Below, piece after piece: positions 11,690 to 19,199 of a stretch of DNA of 64,000 bases. The DNA lies in assembly GCF_015680705.1 (NCBI RefSeq), contig NZ_JADNYP010000007.1, forward strand, positions 1-64,000. Reading direction: 5' to 3'. Each line of letters starts with the position of its first letter. Positions within the stretch are counted from its first letter, which is position 1. Below the pieces are notes generated by a model. That model saw nothing but the letters and a program-made list of their open reading frames with translations. It ran no database searches and was not told where the DNA came from. Made by a program: the position numbers and the translations under genes. This stretch comes from Pseudomonas fulva. GTDB lineage: Bacteria; Pseudomonadota; Gammaproteobacteria; Pseudomonadales; Pseudomonadaceae.

Positions 11690-11968
11690 ATGAATGACGA
11701 ATTGCAGCATCTGAAGAACCTTGGCAAGACATCTGCGCAGTGGCTGCATGCAGCCGGTATCCATAGCGCGTCGGATTTGCGCAAGCTAGGCGCGGTGGGT
11801 GCCTATCAGGCGGTGAAGACCCGTGGCTTTCGTGCCACCAAGGTGCTGTTGTACTCGATCGAGGGCGCGTTGCTGGACATGCACTGGAACGACCTGCCTG
11901 CCGAACACAAGCAGAAACTCAATCAGCAACTGCATGCCGAGACCCGCCTGGGCGGCGCCGGGAAATAA
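11690..11968 (+). CDS. TfoX/Sxy C-terminal domain protein
   Basis: The product has 92 residues from the ATG at 11690, which is preceded by a strong AAGGAGG site; the longer frame upstream is rejected for that reason. The sequence contains the helix-hairpin-helix-like TfoX C-terminal domain (LKNLGKTSAQWLHAAGI, then LRKLGAVGAYQAVK). The N-terminal domain of the competence regulator TfoX/Sxy is absent, so this is a stand-alone C-domain. No competence role can be assumed. It immediately precedes the prrF sRNA. Confidence 0.88.
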   Translation: MNDELQHLKNLGKTSAQWLHAAGIHSASDLRKLGAVGAYQAVKTRGFRATKVLLYSIEGALLDMHWNDLPAEHKQKLNQQLHAETRLGGAGK

Positions 11969-11983
11969 ATGCGACGAAAGGCA

Positions 11984-12015
11984 TTGACTGAGAAATGAGA
12001 ATCGTTATGATTATC
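11984..12015 (+). promoter_or_regulatory. prrF promoter with overlapping Fur box
   Basis: A -35 element TTGACT (11984-11989) and a -10 element TATGAT (12006-12011) are separated by 16 bases. A Fur-box-like 19-mer at 11997-12015 matches the classical GATAATGATAATCATTATC consensus at 14 of 19 positions by hand alignment and covers the -10 box. This predicts repression when iron is plentiful. Confidence 0.88.
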
Positions 12016-12017
12016 AC

Positions 12018-12132
12018 AACTGGTCGCGAGACTGGTTGGATAAACTGAAAGCCCCTGGTTCGGACTCTCAGATTATCTCCTCATCAGGCTAATCACGGTT
12101 ATTGACCCGGCTCCTTTGCCGGGTCTTTTTTT
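12018..12132 (+). ncRNA. prrF: PrrF iron-responsive small RNA
   Basis: The sequence begins AACTGGTCGCGAG and contains the highly conserved core CAGATTATCTCCTCATCAGG followed by CTAATCACGG. This is the target-pairing region of the PrrF sRNAs of Pseudomonas, the functional analogue of RyhB. It ends in a perfect GACCCGGC/GCCGGGTC hairpin (12104-12125) and seven T. In the family, PrrF is induced by iron starvation and represses mRNAs for iron-containing proteins such as sodB and TCA enzymes. Only one copy is seen here; most pseudomonads have two. The placement directly beside a heme uptake operon fits its regulation. Confidence 0.93.
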
Positions 12133-12161
12133 GCATGCGCGGCGTGTTTCGGCGTCCGGCT

Positions 12162-12929
12162 CTAGCGAGCGATGATCAACGGGTGGCCACGCTCCGGATG
12201 GGGCTGCACCAGTACCTCCAGGCCGAACACTGCCTTCAGCTTTGCTGGTTCGAGAACCGCTGCCGGTGCGCCCAGGGCGTGACAACGCCCTTGGTTCAGC
12301 AGTAACAGGCGGTCGCAATAACGTGCCGCCAGGTTCAGGTCGTGCAGGATCACCATAACCGCCACGCCCCGCTCGGCGAAACGGCGTAACGCTTGCAAGG
12401 TAGTGTGCTGGTGCAACGGATCGAGCATCGAAGTCGGCTCGTCGAGCAGCAACGTGGCGCCCTGCTCGCCAGGCCACAGCTGCGCCAGCACGCGTGCCAG
12501 ATGTACCCGCTGGCGCTCGCCTCCCGACAGCGCCAGGTAGTTGCGTCCCGCCAGATGCGTGGCATCGACCGCCTCCAGGGCCACCCGGACGATATTGCGA
12601 TCCTGTTGCAGCCCGGACGCATGCGGCAAGCGTCCCATGGCCACCACCTCCTCGACGCGAAACGCGAATTCCAGGCTCGATACCTGCGGCAAGACCGCCA
12701 GGCAGCGTGCCCGTTCCTGGCTGCCCCAGCGCTGCAGCGCTCGCCCACGCAGTCGCACCTGGCCATGGCTGGGCTCCAGTTCCGCGCACAACGCCGCCAG
12801 CAGGCTGCTCTTGCCCGCACCGTTGGGGCCAAGCACGCCCAGCAGCTGCCCCGGCACCAGCTCGAAGCTGATGTCATGCAGGACTTGGGCATTGCCTCGC
12901 CATAGACCAAGCCCGTCGACTTCCAGCAT
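12162..12929 (-). CDS. hmuV: Heme ABC transporter ATP-binding protein
   Basis: The 255-residue ATPase powers heme import through HmuU. Walker A is GPNGAGKS (about residues 34-41), the ABC signature is LSGGERQR, and Walker B is LLLDEP. The frame is open far upstream, but the ATG at 12929 overlaps the hmuU stop (TGATG) and fits the family length. It is the last gene of hmuTUV and converges on prrF, whose terminator hairpin lies 30 bases beyond. Confidence 0.94.
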   Translation of the reverse strand: MLEVDGLGLWRGNAQVLHDISFELVPGQLLGVLGPNGAGKSSLLAALCAELEPSHGQVRLRGRALQRWGSQERARCLAVLPQVSSLEFAFRVEEVVAMGRLPHASGLQQDRNIVRVALEAVDATHLAGRNYLALSGGERQRVHLARVLAQLWPGEQGATLLLDEPTSMLDPLHQHTTLQALRRFAERGVAVMVILHDLNLAARYCDRLLLLNQGRCHALGAPAAVLEPAKLKAVFGLEVLVQPHPERGHPLIIAR

Positions 12930-13966
12930 CAGTGACGCCCCCTTACCAGCAATACCAGAAAGAACGGTGCGCCGATCAGCGCGGTGACGATGCCGATCGG
13001 CAATTCCGCCGGTGCCAGGGCCAGGCGCGCAACCAGGTCGGCGAACAGCAGCAGCGCGGCGCCGGCCAACAGCGAGGCCGGCAGCAGCACCCGGTGATCC
13101 GGCCCCGCCAACAGACGTACCAGATGCGGCACCACCAGGCCGATGAAGCCGATCAGCCCCGCGGCGGCGACCGCCGCGCCGACACCCAGGGCGGTACAGA
13201 ACACCAGTTCGCGCTTGAGCCTCTCCACCTCGATGCCCAGGTGCCGCGCTTCCGACTCGCCCAGCAGCAGTGCATTCAAGGCCCGGGCCCGGCGCGGCAG
13301 CCACAGCGCAACCGCCGCGGCCACCAGCAACAAAGGCCATAACCGCTGATAGCTGGCGCCATTGAGCGAGCCGAGGTTCCAGAACGTGAGGCTGCGCAAG
13401 GTGGCGTCGTCGGCCAGATAAGTGAAAAGTCCCACCGCCGAGCCGGCCAGCGCGGTCAGCGCGATCCCCGCCAGCAACATGGTGGCGACATGGGTCCGGC
13501 CGTCTCGGCGGCCGAGCCGATAGACCAGAGCGGTCACCAACAGGCCACCGACGAAGGCGCAGATCGACAGCAGGTAGGGTTCGATCCAGGACGGCATGCC
13601 GCCCAGCCAGCTGCCGCCGACGATCGCGATCGCCGCGCCGAGTGCCGCGCCACTGGCCACGCCTACCAGCCCTGGATCAGCCAGGGGGTTGCGGAACAGC
13701 CCCTGCATGGCGACGCCCGAAAGCGCCAGCACGGCACCGACCGAAAGCCCCAGCAAGGTACGCGGCAAGCGGATCTGGCCGATGATCAGTTCGGCCTGTT
13801 GCAGACCCGCGCCGCCAACCGGAACCCCGAACAGGCGCAGTACGGCCCGCAACACATCGGCCAGCGGCAGGCTCACCGGCCCCAGCGCCAAGGACAGCCA
13901 GGCGGCAAGCATGCATAGCAGGACCAGGCAGACGAACAATATCCGTGGCCGCACCCGTCGCCTCAT
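12929..13966 (-). CDS. hmuU: Heme ABC transporter permease (FecCD family)
   Basis: The 345-residue protein has about nine to ten membrane helices and matches the BtuC/FecCD permease family, including the [13 protein letters not shown] and [15 protein letters not shown] segments that couple to the ATPase. It translocates heme across the inner membrane. It overlaps hmuT by four bases (ATGA) upstream and hmuV by one base downstream, so all three genes are translationally linked. Confidence 0.94.
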   Translation of the reverse strand: MRRRVRPRILFVCLVLLCMLAAWLSLALGPVSLPLADVLRAVLRLFGVPVGGAGLQQAELIIGQIRLPRTLLGLSVGAVLALSGVAMQGLFRNPLADPGLVGVASGAALGAAIAIVGGSWLGGMPSWIEPYLLSICAFVGGLLVTALVYRLGRRDGRTHVATMLLAGIALTALAGSAVGLFTYLADDATLRSLTFWNLGSLNGASYQRLWPLLLVAAAVALWLPRRARALNALLLGESEARHLGIEVERLKRELVFCTALGVGAAVAAAGLIGFIGLVVPHLVRLLAGPDHRVLLPASLLAGAALLLFADLVARLALAPAELPIGIVTALIGAPFFLVLLVRGRH

Positions 13967-14844
13967 CGGGCCAAGCCCCCGAGGGTCGCCGGATGCAAGA
14001 CTGCCGCCAGTTCACGCAAGGTGTCGGGCATTCGCGGGCCCAGACCACCAACCAGCAGTGTCGGGTCGAGCGCGAACAGGCGCTTGTCGCGCACGGCCCG
14101 CGAGCGGGCCAGTGCCGGATTTTCCTTGAGCAGGGCCTGTAGCGCCTGCTCGCCTTGCAAGACGCGATCGGCCAATACCAGGACATCGGCATCGAGCGCC
14201 GCGAGCATTTCCGTCGAGAAATCGCGATACCCCTCGTGCTCGGCAAGGTTGCGCCCCCCGGCCTGACGTAGCAGCCAGTCGCCCGCGGTGCCTTTGCCGG
14301 CGACCAGCGGCCTGGCCCCGGCATGACCGACCAGCACCAGCACGCCAGGCGACGGCCCGCGGGCCTGCGCCTGGCCGACCTCGACGCGCAGCGCCTGTAG
14401 GCGCTGACGGTACGCCTCGGCGAGCGCCGCGGCCTTGTCGGGCATGCCCAGCAGGCGCCCAAGGTGCTGCAGGTTATCCTCGACCGCGGCCAGTTCGGCC
14501 CTGCTCGAGAACAGCTCGACGCGCACGCCGGCCGCACGCAGCTGTTCCAGCACCGGCGGCGGGCCCATCTCCTCGGTGCCGGCCAGGATATCCGGGCGCA
14601 GGCTGAGGATGCCTTCGGCAGAGAGCGCGCGTTGGTAACCGATGCTCGGCAGCGACTTGAGCGATGCCGGGTGCTGGCTGGTGGTATCGACCCCGACCAG
14701 CCGTGACTCGCCACCCATGGCGCTGATCCATTCGCTCAAGGCACCGCCCGCGCTGACCCACCTGCGCGGCAGGTCGTCGGCCAGCGCCTGGGCGGCGAAG
14801 AGCAGGCAAGCGCACAGGCCGATGAAAGATCCAGGACGGCGCAT
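13963..14844 (-). CDS. hmuT: Periplasmic heme-binding protein
   Basis: The start is set at 14844, where the protein opens with a classical Sec signal peptide (MRRPGSFIGLCACLLFAAQALA), giving 293 residues. The in-frame extension upstream would run through the Fur site and is rejected. The body is a type III periplasmic binding protein of the ChuT/HmuT family that delivers heme to HmuUV. No TonB-dependent heme receptor or cytoplasmic heme-binding protein is encoded alongside, so the outer-membrane step must be supplied from elsewhere. Confidence 0.93.
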   Translation of the reverse strand: MRRPGSFIGLCACLLFAAQALADDLPRRWVSAGGALSEWISAMGGESRLVGVDTTSQHPASLKSLPSIGYQRALSAEGILSLRPDILAGTEEMGPPPVLEQLRAAGVRVELFSSRAELAAVEDNLQHLGRLLGMPDKAAALAEAYRQRLQALRVEVGQAQARGPSPGVLVLVGHAGARPLVAGKGTAGDWLLRQAGGRNLAEHEGYRDFSTEMLAALDADVLVLADRVLQGEQALQALLKENPALARSRAVRDKRLFALDPTLLVGGLGPRMPDTLRELAAVLHPATLGGLAR

Positions 14845-14935
14845 CGTTCGACTCCTCTGGCAGACGCACGTCGCTTGTCGATAGCGACAGGATTGCGCAC
14901 CATGGCTGCATGGCGCACTCGGATCCGCCAGATCT

Positions 14936-14950
14936 TGATAACTATTCTCA
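14936..14950. promoter_or_regulatory. Fur box between hmuT and the Rieske gene
   Basis: The 15-mer TGATAACTATTCTCA fits the 7-1-7 Fur motif TGATAAT-N-ATTATCA with one mismatch in each half. It lies 91 bases before hmuT and 42 bases before the divergent Rieske gene, so Fur could control both directions. Confidence 0.82.
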
Positions 14951-14992
14951 TCGCACGCAAGTCCGTTGCGCACCGCAAGAGGTTTCCAGGCA

Positions 14993-15337
14993 ATGCAGTT
15001 TCTTTGCCATTCCAACGACCTGCCGGAGGGCACCAGTCGTTCGTTCACGACAGAGGGCCTGCAACTGTTCGGCGTTCGCCGCCAAGGCCAGGTCTACCTC
15101 TATCGCAACCGCTGCCCGCACCGGGGCATACCCCTGGAATGGCGAACCGACGCTTTTCTCGACGAAAGCGCCAGCCTGGTTCGCTGTGCCCACCATGGCG
15201 CGCTGTTCCTGATCGAGACAGGCGAATGCGTGGCTGGTCCCTGCGAAGGCGAGCGACTACAGGCACTCGACAGCCTGGAAGACAGTCGAGGCATTTGGCT
15301 CAGCGATCGACCAGCACCGGCAGAGGCCGATCGATGA
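14993..15337 (+). CDS. Small Rieske [2Fe-2S] protein
   Basis: The 114-residue soluble protein has one Rieske cluster motif: Cys41-X-His43 (CPHRG) and Cys65-X2-His68 (CAHHG). It resembles the stand-alone Rieske ferredoxins or NirD-like proteins that carry electrons for oxygenases or reductases. No partner oxygenase is adjacent. It reads divergently from hmuTUV over a Fur box, suggesting an iron- or heme-linked role. Its last 38 bases overlap the 3' end of sfsA on the opposite strand. The start at 14993 is the only one that follows the Fur site and gives an intact domain. Confidence 0.88.
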   Translation: MQFLCHSNDLPEGTSRSFTTEGLQLFGVRRQGQVYLYRNRCPHRGIPLEWRTDAFLDESASLVRCAHHGALFLIETGECVAGPCEGERLQALDSLEDSRGIWLSDRPAPAEADR

Positions 15338-16013
15338 CGATCTGCTCGGCATCCAGGCGCGTACCGTAGGCCAGCACCTCCACGCCATCGTCCATCGCTG
15401 CGCGCAAGGCCTGGGCGTAGGCGGCGTCGATCTCCCCGGCAGGACGCACCGCCTGCACGCCGGCGAGATTGACGCAGTACAACTGCACCGCGCGGATACC
15501 CTGCCGCGCCAACGCGCCCAATTCGCGCAAGTGCTTGGCGCCGCGTTGGGTGACGGCGTCGGGGAAAGCCGCCACGGCGCTGTCCGGATAGCCCAGGGTG
15601 ACGCTCTTGACCTCGACATAGGCCGGCCCGTCGGGAAAATCCAGGCGAAAGTCCACCCGGCTACCCTCCTCGCCATAGGCCACTTCACGCCTGAGCGCGG
15701 TGAACCCGGCCAGCTCGCCGATCACCCCGGCACGCAGGGCCTCCTCGACCAGTGCGTTGGCTCGCCCGGTGTTGATGCAGGCCAGGCGCCCCTGCGGCGT
15801 CTCGCTGATTTCCCAGGTGCCTGGCAACTTGCGTTTCGGATCGCTGGAGCGACTGAACCACACGCGTCCGCCTGCCTGCATGCAATTGAGCATCGAGCCG
15901 GTATTGGGGCAATGGATGGTAATCTGTTCGCCGCTGGCCAGTTCGATATCGGCCAGGAACCGCTTGTAGCGCCGCAGCAGGCGCGCCTGCTCGAGCAAGG
16001 GGAAGAAGAGCAT
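15300..16013 (-). CDS. sfsA: SfsA family protein (sugar fermentation stimulation, putative nuclease)
   Basis: The 237-residue protein matches SfsA end to end: [14 protein letters not shown] at the start, the [15 protein letters not shown] segment, and the [16 protein letters not shown] segment that resembles a restriction-endonuclease-like core ([19 protein letters not shown]). The historical name comes from an E. coli maltose phenotype. The fold suggests DNA or RNA cleavage, but the cellular role is not established. Its ATG overlaps the stop of the upstream aminotransferase by one base. Confidence 0.92.
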   Translation of the reverse strand: MLFFPLLEQARLLRRYKRFLADIELASGEQITIHCPNTGSMLNCMQAGGRVWFSRSSDPKRKLPGTWEISETPQGRLACINTGRANALVEEALRAGVIGELAGFTALRREVAYGEEGSRVDFRLDFPDGPAYVEVKSVTLGYPDSAVAAFPDAVTQRGAKHLRELGALARQGIRAVQLYCVNLAGVQAVRPAGEIDAAYAQALRAAMDDGVEVLAYGTRLDAEQIVIDRPLPVLVDR

Positions 16014-17185
16014 CAGCCGCGCCAGCCTTCCAGCCCACGGGCAATGCGCTGTACCGCCTCTTCCAGACGCTCCAGCCCTTGGGTATAGGCGAAGCGCACA
16101 TGGTGCCCTGCCAGGTGCCGACCGAAGTCCAGCCCGGGCGTGAACGCCACGTGCTCGGTTTCCAGGAAATGCTGGCAGAACGCAAAGGCATCACCACCGA
16201 AGGCACTGATGTCGGCATATAGATAGAAGGCGCCCTGCGGCTCGACGGCGATCCGGAAGCCCAGCGCGCGCAGGGCGGGCAGCAGGTAGTCGCGGCGCCG
16301 GGCGAACTCGGCGCGACGCTGTTCGAGGATCGCCAGGGTGGCCGGCTCGAAACAGGCCAGCGCAGCATGCTGGGCCATGCTCGGCGCGCTGATGTAGAGG
16401 TTCTGCGCCAGCTTTTCCAGGTCCGCCACTGCCGCTGGTGGGGCGACCAGCCAGCCGAGTCGCCAGCCAGTCATGCCGAAGTACTTGGAAAAACTGTTGA
16501 GGACGAATGCCTCCTGGTCCACTTCGAGCACGCTTGGCGCATCCATGCCATAGGTCAGACCATGGTAGATCTCGTCCACTACCAGGTGCCCGCCCTGCGC
16601 GCGGGTGGCCTGGGAGAGGCTGGCGAGGTCGTCGCGCATGAGCACGGTACCGGTCGGGTTGGCTGGCGAGGCTACCAGGGCGCCGACGGTCTGCCGGTTC
16701 CAGTGCCGCGCCACCAGCTCGGCATTGAGCTGGTAATTGTCCTGTGGCCCCACCGGCACCAGCTGCGCCGCGCCTTCCACCAGTCGCAGGAAATGCCGAT
16801 TGCATGGGTAGCCGGGGTCGGCGAGCAGCCAATGCTTGCCCGGATCGACCAGCAGGCTGCTGGCCAGCAGCAAGGCGCCAGACCCGCCAGGGGTAATCAG
16901 AATACGCTGCGGATCGACATCGAGGTCATGCCGCCGGCCATAGAAGCCGGCGATCGCCTCGCGCAATGCCGGCAACCCACGCGCCGCGGTGTAGCGAGTA
17001 TGCCCGGCGGCGAGCGCGGCCTGGCCAGCTTCGACGATAGGCGCCGCGGTGGTGAAATCCGGCTCGCCGATCTCCAGGTGGATCACGTCGTGCCCAGCGG
17101 CCTGCAGTTCGTTGGCCCGCGCCAGCAAGGCCATGACATGGAAGGGTTCGATGGCGCGACTGCGCTCGCTGTAGGACTGGGCCAT
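16013..17185 (-). CDS. Pyridoxal-phosphate aminotransferase, class I/II
   Basis: The 390-residue enzyme has the complete fold-type I layout. The [10 protein letters not shown] loop carries the asparagine that contacts the cofactor, VVDEIYHGL holds the aspartate for the pyridine nitrogen, and [16 protein letters not shown] holds the Schiff-base lysine. A conserved arginine for the substrate carboxylate lies near the C-terminus. Substrate specificity (alanine, aspartate or aromatic) cannot be read from the sequence. It forms a two-gene unit with sfsA and reads divergently from dksA. Confidence 0.9.
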   Translation of the reverse strand: MAQSYSERSRAIEPFHVMALLARANELQAAGHDVIHLEIGEPDFTTAAPIVEAGQAALAAGHTRYTAARGLPALREAIAGFYGRRHDLDVDPQRILITPGGSGALLLASSLLVDPGKHWLLADPGYPCNRHFLRLVEGAAQLVPVGPQDNYQLNAELVARHWNRQTVGALVASPANPTGTVLMRDDLASLSQATRAQGGHLVVDEIYHGLTYGMDAPSVLEVDQEAFVLNSFSKYFGMTGWRLGWLVAPPAAVADLEKLAQNLYISAPSMAQHAALACFEPATLAILEQRRAEFARRRDYLLPALRALGFRIAVEPQGAFYLYADISAFGGDAFAFCQHFLETEHVAFTPGLDFGRHLAGHHVRFAYTQGLERLEEAVQRIARGLEGWRG

Positions 17186-17396
17186 GGGCTTTTCTCGATT
17201 TGGACTAGACTGGTGATTCTACCTTTGCACGGCTGCGAACGTGTGTGACACGCCGCTGTCAATACCTCGATGCAGGCGGGGTAGCATACCCCTGATCTAT
17301 CTGGTAAGTTCGGCGGCTCGCAGTCGCAGGGCCGGCGGGTGCCGGAGATGGAGCAAGCCTGTGCATTGGATCAGATGAGTGAGAGGCGGTCTATTC

Positions 17397-17843
17397 ATGT
17401 CCACCCAAGAAAAGCATAAAAGCAGTCAACTTTTTCACGGCGTAGAGTCCTACGAGGAAACCCAGGGCGAAGAGTACATGGGTGAGCCCATGCGGGCCCA
17501 CTTCACGAAACTGCTCAATGCCTGGAAGCAAGATCTGATGCAGAGCGTGGATCGCACCGTCGACCACATGAAGGACGAAGCCGCCAATTTCCCGGATCCG
17601 GCCGACCGTGCCAGCCAGGAAGAGGAGTTCGCCCTGGAGCTGCGCAACCGTGATCGCGAGCGCAAGCTGATCAAGAAGATCGACAAGACCATCCAGAAGA
17701 TCCAGGACGAGGAATACGGCTGGTGCGAGGCCTGCGGCGTCGAGATCGGCCTGCGTCGGCTGGAGGCCCGTCCGACGGCGGACCTGTGCTTCGATTGCAA
17801 GGAGCTGGCGGAAAAGAAGGAGAAGCAGGTCGGCAAGGCCTGA
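17397..17843 (+). CDS. dksA: RNA polymerase-binding transcription factor DksA
   Basis: The 148-residue protein works with ppGpp in the RNA polymerase secondary channel to mediate the stringent response. It has a long coiled coil (about 35-105) with the DPADRAS tip sequence, and a four-cysteine zinc finger (Cys110, Cys113, Cys131, Cys134). This is the zinc-dependent DksA, not the cysteine-poor DksA2. The start at 17397 follows a GAGAGG site. gluQ follows at about 110 bases, the usual proteobacterial arrangement. Confidence 0.97.
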   Translation: MSTQEKHKSSQLFHGVESYEETQGEEYMGEPMRAHFTKLLNAWKQDLMQSVDRTVDHMKDEAANFPDPADRASQEEEFALELRNRDRERKLIKKIDKTIQKIQDEEYGWCEACGVEIGLRRLEARPTADLCFDCKELAEKKEKQVGKA

Positions 17844-17909
17844 CCTGTTGGCGACCCTGCGCAGGCAGGCTTGCAGTTCGCTGTCGCCTGCCGGCAGACA
17901 GATCACCAC

Positions 17910-17927
17910 GGGGCGCTCAGGCGCCCC
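17910..17927 (+). terminator. Hairpin between dksA and gluQ
   Basis: A perfect 7-bp stem (GGGGCGC / GCGCCCC, loop TCAG) lies 23 bases before the gluQ start, followed by only a weak GCTTCATT tail. It may act as a partial terminator that limits read-through from dksA, as reported for the enterobacterial pair. Confidence 0.6.
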
Positions 17928-17950
17928 GCTTCATTGATGGACCCGCGGCC

Positions 17951-18838
17951 ATGAACGACTCCAGCTACGTCGGACGCTTCGCCCCGACCCCAAGCGGCTT
18001 TCTGCATTTCGGTTCGCTGGTCGCCGCCCTCGCCTCCTGGCTCGATGCCCGGGCCGCCGGAGGACGCTGGCTGCTACGGGTGGAAGACACCGACCCGCCC
18101 CGCGAGATGCCCGGGGCCCGTGACGCCATCCTGCAGACCCTCGAGCGCTACGGGCTGGAGTGGGATGGCGAGGTGGTCTGCCAGAGCCAGCGCCATGCGG
18201 TCTATGCCGAAGTGGTCGAACGCCTGTTGCGCCAGGGGCTGGCGTATGCCTGCACCTGCTCGCGCAAGCAGCTCGAAGGCTACGACGGCGTCTATCCCGG
18301 TTTCTGCCGCAATGCCGGCCACCCCCGTCAGGGCGCGGCGATTCGTCTGCGCGTGCCGGAGCTGAACTACCATTTCGTCGACCGGGTGCAGGGCCGCTTC
18401 GAGCAGCATCTGGGACGCGAGGTGGGCGACTTCGTCATCCAGCGTCGCGACGGCCTGTACGCCTATCAACTGGCGGTGGTGCTGGACGATGCCTGGCAGG
18501 GAGTGACGGACGTCGTGCGCGGCGCCGACCTGCTCGACAACACGCCCCGCCAACTGTACCTGCAGGAGCTGCTCGGGCTGCCTCATCCGCGCTACCTGCA
18601 TATCCCGCTGATCACCCAGCCCGACGGGCACAAGCTCGGCAAGTCCTATCGCTCGCCCCCCCTGGCCGCCGACCAGGCCACGCCGTTGCTGCTGCGCGCG
18701 CTGAGGGCGCTGGGCCAGGCCACCGAACCGACGATGGACGCTGCCAGCCCCGCCGAGGTGCTGGCCATCGCCACGCAGCGCTGGCGCCCGCAGGCCATCG
18801 CCAACCGGACCACCTTGCCCGAGGCGCAGCTGCGCTGA
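17951..18838 (+). CDS. gluQ: Glutamyl-queuosine tRNA(Asp) synthetase
   Basis: The 295-residue protein is a truncated paralogue of glutamyl-tRNA synthetase that attaches glutamate to queuosine in the anticodon of tRNA(Asp). The HIGH-like signature is in FAPTPSGFLHFGSL near residue 10, zinc-site cysteines are in CTCSRKQ and the following GFC, and the KMSKS equivalent is HKLGKS. It lacks the anticodon-binding domain, as expected. The start at 17951 gives the family N-terminus; the frame extending into dksA is rejected. Confidence 0.95.
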   Translation: MNDSSYVGRFAPTPSGFLHFGSLVAALASWLDARAAGGRWLLRVEDTDPPREMPGARDAILQTLERYGLEWDGEVVCQSQRHAVYAEVVERLLRQGLAYACTCSRKQLEGYDGVYPGFCRNAGHPRQGAAIRLRVPELNYHFVDRVQGRFEQHLGREVGDFVIQRRDGLYAYQLAVVLDDAWQGVTDVVRGADLLDNTPRQLYLQELLGLPHPRYLHIPLITQPDGHKLGKSYRSPPLAADQATPLLLRALRALGQATEPTMDAASPAEVLAIATQRWRPQAIANRTTLPEAQLR

Positions 18839-19022
18839 TCGCCCAGGCCCCACCATGGCCGGTCCTGGCGGTATGGCCCGGATAAATGCAGGCAGGCCTT
18901 GCCGATTGCTCGAAAGCCCAATAGATTCAAGCCTTTGCCGTAGGCAGACAGCGCTTGCGCCGCGGCTTGCCATTTGCGCCGATAATAAACGACCGATCCT
19001 GGCGCCCTGACTCGAGGCCAAC

Positions 19023-19199
19023 ATGTACATCTACCGTCTGGTCCTGCTGCTGGTGGTCGGGATCTACCTGTTCTCCCCCGCCATCATGGACTGGTGGATC
19101 GAACCCACCGGAGCCTGGTATCGCCCCTACCTGCTCTGGCTGATCCTGATCGTCGTGACCTTCATCCTGCAGAGCCAACGAGATGCCGATGAGCTTTAG
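19023..19199 (+). CDS. cbrX: CbrX, small membrane protein coupled to cbrA
   Basis: This 58-residue frame encodes two hydrophobic segments (about 4-22 and 36-51) separated by a short loop with WWIEPTGAWYRPY. Its last 11-17 bases overlap the start of cbrA in another frame, a layout that implies translational coupling. A small gene in this position is described in P. putida as cbrX. It is a conserved genus feature that short-gene filters often miss. Its biochemical role is unknown. Confidence 0.85.
   Translation: MYIYRLVLLLVVGIYLFSPAIMDWWIEPTGAWYRPYLLWLILIVVTFILQSQRDADEL

Noticed and set aside
11690..11968. Competence regulator TfoX/Sxy
   Set aside because: Only the C-terminal domain is present; the regulatory N-terminal domain is missing.
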